61,965 nucleotides of DNA from Anaerolineales bacterium (GTDB lineage: Bacteria > Chloroflexota > Anaerolineae > Anaerolineales > UBA4823): the NCBI GenBank assembly GCA_016932955.1, contig JAFGBV010000124.1, forward strand, positions 1-61,965. Direction: 5' to 3'. The notes below the pieces were generated by a model. It was given only the letters and a program-made list of their open reading frames with translations. It did no database searches and was not told the DNA's origin. This document shows positions 24,663-32,826 of this stretch, piece after piece. The position numbers and the translations under genes are program-made. Position 1 is the stretch's first letter; each line of letters starts with the position of its first letter.

Positions 24663-26309
24663 TTATGGGGTGACCATATAGGTGCAGTTGAAAACCAGGT
24701 AGCGCAGTGTGGGGGCATTGATCCGTTCCACAGTCAGGCCAGAGACAGTCTGGAGACGGGTGGCTTCCACAGCACCCAGCACACGCCAAGCAACATCGAT
24801 CTCGCCTTTTTCAACTGCCTGGGACATGGTGGTCGGATCAGCGTAGTAGCGGATGATCACATTCGGGGTCAAAGGCGCATCACCAAAGTAGTTCGGGTTG
24901 GCTTCCAGCACCATCTGCTCACCAGGAACATACGAGACCATACGGTAGGGCCCAATTCCGTCGAGTGTCGCGGGGAACTGATTGATGGCATCTGCCGGGA
25001 AATCAGGCGGAATGGGGACGAAGGGGGCTGTAGCAGCCAGCGCAGGGAAGAACGCGTAAGGATTCTTCAGGTGATAGACCACTGTCAGGTCATCGAGCGC
25101 TTCCACGCTTTCCACATACGACTGAATCAAGCCAGAGACCTGCCCTTCCAGCAGGTTGAGGCGCTCCCATGAGCTAACGTAATTCGCAGCCGTCACCGGC
25201 GTGCCATCCGCGAATTTGAGATCGTCGCGCAGAACAAAGGTATAGGTCTTGCCATCTTCGCTGATGGTAGGGGCTGCTGCTGCAGCGCCCGGTACCAGAT
25301 CAGAAGTGCCCGCCACATAAGACATCAGCGCAACACCGGTGTTCTTCAGGATTTCCCAGTCGTGGGTGGCATAGGCATCATTGGCATCTAGGCTATTCAC
25401 TTCATCTGTTGTGCCGATGATGATGGTATCTGTGCTGCCTGAAGCCGGGGTAGCGCCGTCGCCAAAGGCGAGGATGTTATAGTTGAACTCGAACGGCGCA
25501 CCGATCTTGACACCCTCAACCCCGTCGCGATAGGTCACGAACTCAGGCTCCCAGAAGAGCGGCAGGGTGGGCACTTCCGAGGCATACAACTCGCCGATCT
25601 GGCGGTAAAGATCCTCACGCGTGGCAGGATCATCGGAAGAAGCGGCTGCCAGGAGCAAGCGATCCATTTCCTCGTTGCAGTAGTTCACACCATTATCCGG
25701 CGAACTAATGCAGGAAGAGAACGGAGTCAGCCAGTTCTCAGGATCGGCAAAATCGGGGAACCAGCCAAGCATGAAGACCGGGATCTCTCCAGCCACAAAG
25801 CTATCCACGTATTCGGCCCAGTTCTGGGATTGCAGGTTCACCGTGATCAGACCGGTCTCTTCCAATTGCTCCTTGATAACCTGCATCACATCCGCGGTGG
25901 TGGTGCCGTAATGCTCTGGCGGATACCACAGGTCAAAGACAAAGGGGTTATCTGTGGTGTATCCCAGATCTGTGAGGATCTGCTTGGCCATCTCTAGGTC
26001 GCGCGTGCCATATCGATCCAGGAACGGCTCGGTAGCGTAGGGATAGCCTGGAGGAACCATGTGGTAGGCAGGAATGTTACGGCCTTCAAAAACACGGTCA
26101 ACGATTGCCTCGCGGTCGATTGCCGCAGCAATCACCTGGCGTAACTCGGGGCTCCACAGGAGGTGAGGTTCGGCAACCGGTTCTTCTGTAGCTACCGGTT
26201 CTTCCGTAACCACCGGGGCTTCTGTAGTTGCAGCAGGCTGGCAAGCGGTCAAGATCATGCCGAAAAGCAGCAAGCCCACCACCAAAAAATTCACAATTTT
26301 GTGCTTCAT
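24663..26309 (-). CDS. oppA: circularly permuted SBP_bac_5 peptide-binding lipoprotein
   Basis: The 548-residue protein has a lipoprotein signal (LTAC, Cys 23) and an acidic TEEPV linker to about 48. Residues about 49-287 are the part that ends normal OppA/DppA proteins: SPELRQVIAAAIDREAIVDR, MVPPGYP, LWYPPEHYGTTTADV, LGWFPDFADPENW and the terminal FEFNYNILAF. Residues about 290-548 are the normal N-terminal half: IIIGTTDEVNSLDANDAYAT, LRDDLKFADGTPVTA, GIGPYRMVSYVPGE, IRYYADPTTMSQAV and TLRYLVFNC, then stop. The two halves are thus in swapped order; the break lies in the loop between RYLVFN and VRQAIA. GAGGAGAAG precedes the ATG. The protein should feed peptides to OppBCDF. Confidence 0.9.
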   Translation of the reverse strand: MKHKIVNFLVVGLLLFGMILTACQPAATTEAPVVTEEPVATEEPVAEPHLLWSPELRQVIAAAIDREAIVDRVFEGRNIPAYHMVPPGYPYATEPFLDRYGTRDLEMAKQILTDLGYTTDNPFVFDLWYPPEHYGTTTADVMQVIKEQLEETGLITVNLQSQNWAEYVDSFVAGEIPVFMLGWFPDFADPENWLTPFSSCISSPDNGVNYCNEEMDRLLLAAASSDDPATREDLYRQIGELYASEVPTLPLFWEPEFVTYRDGVEGVKIGAPFEFNYNILAFGDGATPASGSTDTIIIGTTDEVNSLDANDAYATHDWEILKNTGVALMSYVAGTSDLVPGAAAAAPTISEDGKTYTFVLRDDLKFADGTPVTAANYVSSWERLNLLEGQVSGLIQSYVESVEALDDLTVVYHLKNPYAFFPALAATAPFVPIPPDFPADAINQFPATLDGIGPYRMVSYVPGEQMVLEANPNYFGDAPLTPNVIIRYYADPTTMSQAVEKGEIDVAWRVLGAVEATRLQTVSGLTVERINAPTLRYLVFNCTYMVTP

Positions 26310-26388
26310 AATGTTCTCTTCTCCTCTAGATTCTTTGAATTGGGGGATTGAAAAAAAGGGATTTGTTTGAGAGATATTAGCTCCGATC

Positions 26389-26399
26389 CACCTCCTTTC
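26389..26399 (-). promoter_or_regulatory. orphan extended Shine-Dalgarno in oppA leader
   Basis: On the minus strand this reads GAAAGGAGGTG, complementary over 11 nt to the 16S rRNA 3' end. It lies about 80 nt before the oppA start, which has its own SD. The only start nearby is the GTG inside it, giving a 4-codon ORF (GTG GAT CGG AGC TAA). It may be a standby or leader ribosome site. Confidence 0.4.
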
Positions 26400-26415
26400 A
26401 AAATTGTCAGAATGG

Positions 26416-26431
26416 ATTATACAACATTATA
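26416..26431 (-). promoter_or_regulatory. two tandem -10 boxes for opp operon
   Basis: Two TATAAT hexamers on the minus strand (26431-26426 and 26421-26416) are 10 bp apart, one helical turn. No good -35 accompanies either. They lie about 110 nt before oppA. The rest of 26432-26630 is AT-rich with no gene seen. Confidence 0.5.
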
Positions 26432-26663
26432 GGAGAAAAAAGCAGGTTCACCCGTCCCAATCCTTTTCGATGTACAGAATATGCGTAACTTCTCAATAAC
26501 TTGGGGTATGAATATGCTATATATACAATTAGCGGATAAAATAGGTTCTCTGCCAATCGGAGGAGGAATGATTTTCTTCATTTTTTGCAGCAGCGACAGA
26601 TATAACCAGAGATTTGCTGTGTGTTATACTTGTACCTGAATAGATTGCATCAGGAGGTGTGGT

Positions 26664-26903
26664 ATGGCTGAAAAAGTTTGGGAGACGATCAAAGTCCAGT
26701 ATTGCCATCATGTTAAAGAACAAGTTGGCCTGGAAGCCGAACTGGTCTACCCGGCCGATTTCCTACCTGATCAGGGGCCACGCGTACTCTCTCACCGCTG
26801 CTCGCATGCGTTCGCCTGCAATCTGGATGGCCGGCCAAGCTGCATTTGGGCAGGAACAAATCCTGCTTTCGACCCCTTCCGGGAAGAGCCCGAAAAGCAA
26901 TAG
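26664..26903 (+). CDS. small Cys/His-rich protein
   Basis: The 79-residue protein starts behind AGGAGGTGTGGT, a strong SD, and ends before a perfect hairpin, so it is very likely real. It carries CHH at 14-16, and later HRCSHAFACNLDGRPSCIW, giving four Cys and several His that could bind one metal ion or an iron-sulfur cluster. No known family was recognised. TATACT at 26625-26630 may be its -10. It stands alone between divergent opp and convergent kbl genes. Confidence 0.75.
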   Translation: MAEKVWETIKVQYCHHVKEQVGLEAELVYPADFLPDQGPRVLSHRCSHAFACNLDGRPSCIWAGTNPAFDPFREEPEKQ

Positions 26904-26924
26904 TACTTATCGTTTGCACAGAGA

Positions 26925-26971
26925 AATGTCAGGGGTGATGTTGGATACCTGCCAACATCACCCCTGACATT
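26925..26971. terminator. bidirectional terminator
   Basis: Perfect 20-bp arms (26925-26944 and 26952-26971) surround a 7-nt loop, with ATTTTC on the plus side. It serves the small Cys/His gene and the convergent Kbl gene, whose stop is 5 bp away. Confidence 0.9.
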
Positions 26972-26975
26972 ATTT

Positions 26976-28160
26976 TCAGGAAATCACACCCAGCTTGCGC
27001 CCTACACTGGCAAACGCCTGTAAGCCCTGATCCAGATCGTCGTGCGAGTGCGATGCTGAAATCATGACACGAATACGGGCCTTGCCTTTGGGCACAGTGG
27101 GGAAGCCAATTGCCATCCCAAACACGCCTGCATCGTACAGTTCGCGACTGAACTGCTGCGCCAAAGGCGCCTCGCCCAGCATCACCGGGGTAATGGGAGT
27201 GACGCTCAAGCCAGTATCAAAGCCCAGCGTGCGCATCTCGCTCTTGAAATAGCGGGCATTTTCCCATAAGCGATCAACCAGCTCAGTCGACTCTTCCAAG
27301 ATGTCCACCGCAGCCAGGCAGGCTGCCACATCGGGGACAGTCATGGCAGAGGAAAACAGGAAAGGTCGCCCGCGCTGCCGCAGCCACTCCACCACCAGGG
27401 GGTTGCCTGCCGATACGCCGCCCACCACGCCAAAGGCTTTCGAAAGCGTACCGACTTCGATATCCACCTTACCGTGCAGGTGAAAATGGTCAACGATGCC
27501 GCGCCCGCCTTTCCCGATCACGCCTTCGCCATGCGCATCATCCACCATCAGGATCACACCATGTTTCTGGCAAACCGCGTGGATCTGGTCCAGCGGAGCA
27601 ATATCGCCATCCATGCTAAAGACGCCGTCCGTGATAACCAGCACCCTGGGATAATTGGCGCGCTGCTCCTGCAACTGGAGGTCCAGGTCTTCAGCATTAC
27701 AGTGAGCATAGCGGATGATTTTTGCCCCAGAGAGGCGGCTGCCATCAATGATGCTGGCATGGTTCAGCTCATCTGAAAAGATCGCATCCTCTTTTCCAAC
27801 CAGAGCCGGGATGGTGCCCAAATTGGCAGTGAACCCAGACTGGAACGTGATCGCCGCTTCTACACCTTTGAAAGCAGCCAGCCGCCGCTCCAGTTCAAGG
27901 TGAATCTCCATCGTTCCGGCAATCGAGCGCACAGCAGCAGGCCCGACGCCGTACTTTTTGACCATCTCTTGGGCTGCCTGGACTATCCGTGGATGGTTTG
28001 CCAGTCCAAGGTAATTATTGGAACAAAAGTTGAGCACTTGCTTGCCATCCACAACCAACCAGGCTCCCTGCGGTGAGCCGAGGGTGCGGATGCGGTTATA
28101 CAAACCGGCATCTTTCAAGTTTTGGATTTCATCCTGGATCCATTGGAGTTTATCTGTCAT
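26976..28160 (-). CDS. kbl: glycine C-acetyltransferase / 2-amino-3-ketobutyrate CoA ligase family
   Basis: The 394-residue PLP enzyme belongs to the alpha-oxoamine synthase family. It has [56 protein letters not shown] and the PLP lysine in [13 protein letters not shown]. Kbl converts 2-amino-3-ketobutyrate and CoA to glycine and acetyl-CoA; 8-amino-7-oxononanoate synthase (BioF) is the near alternative. Kbl is preferred by length and overall similarity, but no tdh gene is adjacent. ATG 28160 follows GAGGAAGAAT; an upstream ATG (28172) lacks an SD. Confidence 0.85.
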   Translation of the reverse strand: MTDKLQWIQDEIQNLKDAGLYNRIRTLGSPQGAWLVVDGKQVLNFCSNNYLGLANHPRIVQAAQEMVKKYGVGPAAVRSIAGTMEIHLELERRLAAFKGVEAAITFQSGFTANLGTIPALVGKEDAIFSDELNHASIIDGSRLSGAKIIRYAHCNAEDLDLQLQEQRANYPRVLVITDGVFSMDGDIAPLDQIHAVCQKHGVILMVDDAHGEGVIGKGGRGIVDHFHLHGKVDIEVGTLSKAFGVVGGVSAGNPLVVEWLRQRGRPFLFSSAMTVPDVAACLAAVDILEESTELVDRLWENARYFKSEMRTLGFDTGLSVTPITPVMLGEAPLAQQFSRELYDAGVFGMAIGFPTVPKGKARIRVMISASHSHDDLDQGLQAFASVGRKLGVIS

Positions 28161-28175
28161 ATTCTTCCTCATTGG

Positions 28176-29159
28176 TTATTTTTTTGTTTTCTTGCTGCCA
28201 AATAGTTTTCCGAGCATTTCCCCTGGGTGAGGTAAAGCCGAGGGTCGCGCCAGCTCTTGAACAGCCCAATTTCCCGCCTGGCGTTGCTTCCACCAATTCA
28301 CTCGCCCATCACGAGCATGCTCCAAACGCTGCTGAAGCGAGGCGCTGTTCTGATTCTCAACATCATTGCGCAGATGCGTCAACGAGGCAATCAGGCTGTT
28401 CAGCGCGCGAACCAGGTGCTGGTTGGTCAGCAGCGCTTCCTGTACCAGCGCAGTTGCCTCACCCATTTGCACAATGGGGCCCGTCACCTCCGCATAAGCG
28501 CGTCCGGTCAGCATCTTGGCATCTCGCCAGCCTGGTTGATCAACGGTGATATTGAGCAAGGCAGCCGCCATCAGTTGCGGCAGGATATGGGTAGCTGCCA
28601 TCAAACTATCCACCTCAACCGGGTCCACGAAGAAATGCTGCGCGCCCAACAAGCGCACCAGGTCGGAGGCTTTCTTGAAAGCCTCCGAGGGTGTCTCGGG
28701 CGGAGATACGATTGCAAGCATCCCGTCGCGAAAGAGATCCGCCTGGGCTGCTTGCACGCCCGTTTCGTGCAGCGCCAAGTACTGAGGATTGATAACCGGG
28801 GTCAGACCCACATAATGGCGTCCTGGCGGAAGTAACTCTTTAGCCCAAGCCAAGACAGCCTCTTTCACAGGGGCTGTATCCATCACCAGTGCGCCCTCTT
28901 TCAGATGACCAGCAATCCGTTGCATTGCCTCATGGACCTGGTCTAATGGGAGAGCCAATAGGACAATATCTGCCAGTTGCACTGCGCGAGAAAGGGTCAT
29001 CTCCACCCGATCAACCGCACCTGCTTTCTTGGCTTGCTGGGCTATCGCGGCATCGCGATCTGCACCAACGCGTAAAATCTGATCTTTGTGGGCTGCCAGC
29101 GCAAGGCCGATGGATGCCCCAATCTGCCCCAAGCCAATGATGGTGACTTGAATGGTCAT
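28176..29159 (-). CDS. tyrA: prephenate dehydrogenase family protein
   Basis: The 327-residue protein has an N-terminal Rossmann fold (TIIGLGQIGASIGLALA), then DIVLLALPLDQVHEAM, VMDTAPVKEAVLAWA and a helical dimer domain with MAATHILPQLMAAALLN. This is the TyrA pattern, the NAD(P)-dependent step to 4-hydroxyphenylpyruvate or arogenate decarboxylation. No other aromatic-pathway genes are nearby. ATG 29159 is chosen because GAGGTG precedes it; an upstream TTG gives only a short extension. It follows the HD gene by 17 nt. Confidence 0.88.
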   Translation of the reverse strand: MTIQVTIIGLGQIGASIGLALAAHKDQILRVGADRDAAIAQQAKKAGAVDRVEMTLSRAVQLADIVLLALPLDQVHEAMQRIAGHLKEGALVMDTAPVKEAVLAWAKELLPPGRHYVGLTPVINPQYLALHETGVQAAQADLFRDGMLAIVSPPETPSEAFKKASDLVRLLGAQHFFVDPVEVDSLMAATHILPQLMAAALLNITVDQPGWRDAKMLTGRAYAEVTGPIVQMGEATALVQEALLTNQHLVRALNSLIASLTHLRNDVENQNSASLQQRLEHARDGRVNWWKQRQAGNWAVQELARPSALPHPGEMLGKLFGSKKTKK

Positions 29160-29176
29160 TTTAACACCTCGATCGT

Positions 29177-29704
29177 TCAACTTTCATCATCCTCAGCCTG
29201 GAGTTTGCGCAGCAGCACATCCTCAAGGCTGGCTGAATCTTGCGGCGCAGGGGTTTGGTGGCGCAAGACAAGCTCTTCTGCCAATGGCGATACCCCTGCC
29301 TGGCGGGCTAATTGGGCACCCCACGCAGCATGCTGCTCCGCAGCCACAAACGACCGGCGCCAGCCAGGGTCTCCTGCGCCACGCCAAGCGCCCCAACGAG
29401 CTACCAAGTCTGGGCAAACTGCTCTTGCCAGCACAATGATCACCCGCTCCCAGGGTCGCAGCGGCAGGCAGATCTTGCCACAATCATGCAACAGCGCGGC
29501 GACAAAGAGTTCGGAGTGGTCCTCATCCGCAACCCGTAAGCGCTCCAATACATGCAACGCATGAGCCTGCTCGCCGGGTTGCATTTTCATAAAAAGCGCC
29601 ATCTGCTCAGTCGAAAGCAGAGAGCGGGCTTGCTCAAGCTGCTCCGCTGTTGGTTCAGAACACAACGCATGCCAGAATTGACGGGCGCGGTATCGAATAC
29701 GCAC
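29177..29704 (-). CDS. HD-domain phosphohydrolase-like protein
   Basis: The 175-residue protein contains EQAHALHVLERL and LFVAALLHDCGKIC, the HD metal-binding motif, with AAEQHAAWGAQLARQAGVS supplying further His. This is the shortened HD fold found in Anaerolineae; substrate is unknown, with nucleotides or RNA possible. The start is GTG 29704, only 5 nt after the M50 peptidase stop, with poor SD, which fits coupled translation. It is followed by tyrA and kbl. Confidence 0.8.
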   Translation of the reverse strand: MRIRYRARQFWHALCSEPTAEQLEQARSLLSTEQMALFMKMQPGEQAHALHVLERLRVADEDHSELFVAALLHDCGKICLPLRPWERVIIVLARAVCPDLVARWGAWRGAGDPGWRRSFVAAEQHAAWGAQLARQAGVSPLAEELVLRHQTPAPQDSASLEDVLLRKLQAEDDES

Positions 29705-29709
29705 AAGCC

Positions 29710-30360
29710 CTACAAAACCAACAACCTGAGCAGCAACATCATCGGCTGGCGGATGATGATCCCTACAATATCAATGCCTGTAAATGCAGGAATGGCAAAC
29801 AATAATGCCAGCAAGATCAACGGGCCATAGGGTCGGATCGTATCTAAAAAACGCCCCCACGCGGGTGGGATAAAGTAATCAGCGATCTTATCACCATCCA
29901 AAGGAGCCAGCGGGATCAGGTTGAAGAGCATCAACGTCAGGTTGATAATGATAAACTCAATCAGGAAGGATGGTAAAGTGGGCAAAAATCCGCTGCTGGT
30001 AGCAGTATCATACACCGAGATCAAACGCAGGCGGAAAGGTATGGCAGCCAGAACAGCCATTAAGAAATTTGAGGCTGGACCCGCCAAGGACACCCACATC
30101 AAAGCAGATGGGGAGCGACGCCGCAACACATAAGGGTTCACTGGGACAGGTTTGGCCCAACCAAATCCTGCAACCAGGAGCATGAGCGAACCCATGATAT
30201 CTAAGTGTGCGAGGGGGTTAAGCGTCAAGCGACCGTTAAAGCGAGGGGTATCATCTCCAAAATGGTTGGCTGTCCAGGCATGGGCAAACTCGTGCACAGA
30301 AAAAGCGATCACCAAGATAATCAAGCGTGATACCAGCGTAGCAGGGTCCAGTCCGAGCAT
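29710..30360 (-). CDS. M50 (site-2) membrane metalloprotease
   Basis: This 216-residue protein has five or six hydrophobic segments, the zinc motif HEFAH in FSVHEFAHAWTANHFGD, and the third zinc ligand region NLIPLAPLDGDKI. Compact M50B proteins without PDZ, like this one, act within the membrane. ATG 30360 has AAGGAG 8 nt upstream; an upstream GTG (30369) overlaps that SD and is rejected. The promoter TATAAT lies on this strand at 30388-30383. First gene of a transcript with HD, tyrA and kbl. Confidence 0.92.
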   Translation of the reverse strand: MLGLDPATLVSRLIILVIAFSVHEFAHAWTANHFGDDTPRFNGRLTLNPLAHLDIMGSLMLLVAGFGWAKPVPVNPYVLRRRSPSALMWVSLAGPASNFLMAVLAAIPFRLRLISVYDTATSSGFLPTLPSFLIEFIIINLTLMLFNLIPLAPLDGDKIADYFIPPAWGRFLDTIRPYGPLILLALLFAIPAFTGIDIVGIIIRQPMMLLLRLLVL

Positions 30361-30382
30361 CCAAATCACTCCTTCGCAAAGG

Positions 30383-30405
30383 ATTATACCACCCCATGAT
30401 ATAAT
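30383..30405. promoter_or_regulatory. back-to-back -10 boxes, M50 (-) and DUF951 (+)
   Basis: TATAAT on the minus strand (30388-30383) and TATAAT on the plus strand (30400-30405) are separated by 11 bp. The plus one is 6 nt before GTG 30412, so the DUF951 mRNA is probably leaderless. Confidence 0.7.
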
Positions 30406-30411
30406 GCCCTG

Positions 30412-30621
30412 GTGCTACCAGATTTGCATCTGAACGACATCCTGCGCCTGCGCAAACCTCACCCTTGTGGTGGATATGAATGGAAAATCGTGCGGTTGGG
30501 TGCAGATATTGGCCTGGAATGCCTGACGTGTAAACGGCGCGTGTTACTGCCACGCCGCGAGCTTGCCCGCCGTTTGAAGGCAATTGTTGCGCGAGCTTCC
30601 TCCCCCCTAGACCATGAGTAA
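30412..30621 (+). CDS. DUF951 small protein
   Basis: The 69-residue protein has the DUF951 signature: LRLRKPHPCGGYEW, then VRLGADIGLECLTCKRRVLLPRREL. The Cys pattern (C, then CLTC) suggests zinc binding. Start is GTG, TATAAT-N6-GTG without SD. Its end overlaps the next gene by 8 nt. DUF951 is widespread in Gram-positive bacteria and Chloroflexota; function is not settled, though a nucleic-acid role is often guessed. Confidence 0.9.
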   Translation: MLPDLHLNDILRLRKPHPCGGYEWKIVRLGADIGLECLTCKRRVLLPRRELARRLKAIVARASSPLDHE

Positions 30622-31771
30622 ACTGCAAAGCCTACCCCCCCGTATTCTATTCCTGTTTTCCGATACTGGTGGCGGCCACCGCAGCGCAACAGAGGCGATC
30701 ATCGAGGCGCTGCGATTGGAATATGGGGAGCTAATCCACCCACAAATGGTCGATATCTTCAAAGAAATTGCGCCGCGTCCCTTAAATCTGATGCCCAACT
30801 GGTATCCCTATATGGTGCGTGTTCCTGAAGTATGGGGGTTGGGATATCGGATCAGTGATGGGCGCCGCCGTGCAACCCTTGTTGCTGAGAGCGCCTGGCC
30901 TTATGTCCGCCAGGCTCTACGCCGACTGATCGCCCAGTATCCCAGTGATTTAATCATCTCATTACACCCCCTTTCGAACGGTCCTTTCCTGCGTGCCCTT
31001 GGGAAAAACCGACCACCTTTCAACACCGTGGTCACCGACCTGGTCACAACTCATGCTTTTTGGTACGACCGGCGCGTAGACCTTTGCCTGGTGCCCACCA
31101 CAGAGGCGCGCCAGCGCTCTTTGCGCTGCGGACTGCTGCCCGAACAAGTGCGAGTTGTAGGCTTACCGGTTGCAGATCGTTTCTGCCAGCCGCCGGGCAA
31201 TCGGCAGGAGCTACGCCAACAGTTGGGCTGGCCGAAAGACCTGCCTGTGGTGATGCTGGTAGGAGGCGGCGAGGGGATGGGCCCAATCGCGGAGACTGCC
31301 AGGGCAATCAACAGCACCGGCTTACGCCTTGCGCTTGTGGTAATCTGCGGGCGCAACCAGGGATTAAAAAGCCAGTTAGAAGAATATCCATGGCATATTC
31401 CTGCCTTGATCTACGGTTTCGTGCGCGAGATGCCCGATTTCATGCGCGCAGCCGATGTGCTGGTATCCAAAGCCGGCCCTGGCACGATCACCGAGGCGAT
31501 CAATGCAGGCCTGCCGATGGTTCTCTATAGCCGGCTGCCAGGTCAAGAAGATGGGAACGTGGATTATGTTGCATCGGAGGGAGTAGGTATCTGGGCACCC
31601 ACTCCCGATCTCATCGTTTCCCAACTTCGTCACTGGATTGAGAATCCCGAACAGCGCCAGCGCGCTGCCCAGTCCTGCCGCCGATTGGCAAGGCCCCAGG
31701 CTGCCCGTGAGATTGCCCATATCCTGGCACAACAGGTCGGAGTGAAACAATGGGAAGCAGAGTCAGCCTGA
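30614..31771 (+). CDS. GT28 glycosyltransferase, MGDG synthase-like
   Basis: The 385-residue protein opens with PPRILFLFSDTGGGHRSATE, the N-terminal motif of monogalactosyldiacylglycerol synthases and processive diacylglycerol glucosyltransferases. It continues with HPLSNGPFLRALG, NTVVTDLVTTHAFW, VVGLPVADRF, and the sugar-nucleotide loop VSKAGPGTITEAINAGLPM. It should add sugar from a UDP-sugar to diacylglycerol, making a membrane glycolipid. Start overlaps DUF951. The stop overlaps the next gene start by 22 nt. Confidence 0.88.
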   Translation: MSKLQSLPPRILFLFSDTGGGHRSATEAIIEALRLEYGELIHPQMVDIFKEIAPRPLNLMPNWYPYMVRVPEVWGLGYRISDGRRRATLVAESAWPYVRQALRRLIAQYPSDLIISLHPLSNGPFLRALGKNRPPFNTVVTDLVTTHAFWYDRRVDLCLVPTTEARQRSLRCGLLPEQVRVVGLPVADRFCQPPGNRQELRQQLGWPKDLPVVMLVGGGEGMGPIAETARAINSTGLRLALVVICGRNQGLKSQLEEYPWHIPALIYGFVREMPDFMRAADVLVSKAGPGTITEAINAGLPMVLYSRLPGQEDGNVDYVASEGVGIWAPTPDLIVSQLRHWIENPEQRQRAAQSCRRLARPQAAREIAHILAQQVGVKQWEAESA

Positions 31772-32826
31772 TCTTACTCTCCATCTTGGGTGCTCTTACT
31801 CTGGCGAGCTGTGGATCGGTAAGCGCGCCATCTCCCACCGCCACTTTGGGACTGACCCAGGTTTACCAGACAGTGGAGGCGATGCTAACCCAGGCTTACA
31901 CACCACCGCCGCCCAGCCCTACCATCACACCCACGGTTGGGCGCAGCCCCACCGCCCGCACCCTGACCCCACCCCCCACCCAAGCCACATCGCTTACACC
32001 CAGCACCATCCCTCAGTCGCAAGACTGCAACCGCGCAGCAGCAGGCATTCCCATTGATCTAACTATCCCTGATGATACAGAAATGCAGCCCGGCGAAAGC
32101 TTTACCAAGATTTGGAAGTTGCAGAACGTAGGCACATGTACCTGGACAGTCGATTACAGCGCAAGCTTTTTTTATGGTGAGCAAATGGGAGCCCCCAATA
32201 CGGTTGCCCTGAGCACAGATGTTCCACCCGGCGAGAGTGTGGAGATCACGGTTGAGATGATCGCGCCGCAAAAACCCGGCACTTACCAGGGCAACTGGAA
32301 ATTGAGCGATGCTGCAGGAGGGCTTTTTGGCATTGGCCCGAACAGCGATGCACCTTTCTGGGTGCGCATCATCGTGATTGAAACTGCCAGCCGCACCCCA
32401 CAACCTAGTCCAACACCCACCGCCACACGCACTCCAACCCCCACCACCATGCCATCGCCTACACCCACCACAATCGCTCAGGCAGCTGGCAGCATGGATT
32501 TAGCCTCTGGTGACACGCTAGACCTGGATACTGCTATCTCCAACCCAGAACAAGGCGCAGACCTGGCATTTCAGCGGGATAGTTTTTATTGGCTGATGCC
32601 ACAGAGCGGCGCCATATTGGGAGTATGGGGCAGCAGCCAACCAGAATTGAACGCCTGCCAATCTGCCCGCATGAGCAGCGCTCCGCTGGCAATTGAGAGC
32701 CTGACGACAGGAATCTACCTGTGCTATCTCACCGACCAGGGCATACCGGGGTGGCTGCGCGTGGGGGAGTGGACGAGCAGCAGCGGATTGCTCCAACTGG
32801 AATTCTTCACCTGGGCAGTTCCATGA
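31750..32826 (+). CDS. lipoprotein with NBR1-type Ig-like domain
   Basis: The 358-residue protein has a lipoprotein signal (LASC), a Pro/Thr/Ser-rich linker to about 95, and an NBR1-Ig-like/FW domain at about 105-215. The domain shows PDDTEMQPGESFTKIWKLQN, GTCTWT, VPPGESVEITVEMIAPQKPG and TYQGNWKLSD. A second PT linker and a C-terminal domain of unknown type follow. Bacterial proteins with this domain are usually surface or cell-wall proteins. GGAG precedes ATG 31750. It overlaps the GT28 gene and the rsmI start (ATGA at 32823). Confidence 0.87.
   Translation: MGSRVSLILLSILGALTLASCGSVSAPSPTATLGLTQVYQTVEAMLTQAYTPPPPSPTITPTVGRSPTARTLTPPPTQATSLTPSTIPQSQDCNRAAAGIPIDLTIPDDTEMQPGESFTKIWKLQNVGTCTWTVDYSASFFYGEQMGAPNTVALSTDVPPGESVEITVEMIAPQKPGTYQGNWKLSDAAGGLFGIGPNSDAPFWVRIIVIETASRTPQPSPTPTATRTPTPTTMPSPTPTTIAQAAGSMDLASGDTLDLDTAISNPEQGADLAFQRDSFYWLMPQSGAILGVWGSSQPELNACQSARMSSAPLAIESLTTGIYLCYLTDQGIPGWLRVGEWTSSSGLLQLEFFTWAVP

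Noticed and set aside
24663..26309. OppA order as a sequencing or assembly error
   Set aside because: Both halves read in one frame, with signal peptide, linker and clean stop, and the breakpoint falls between domains in a natural loop. An error would not be expected to give this. Reads should still be checked.
30412..30621. DUF951 protein as a Trm112-like partner of the Trm9-like enzyme
   Set aside because: It is far from the methyltransferase, its Cys pattern fits DUF951, and it lacks Trm112 features.
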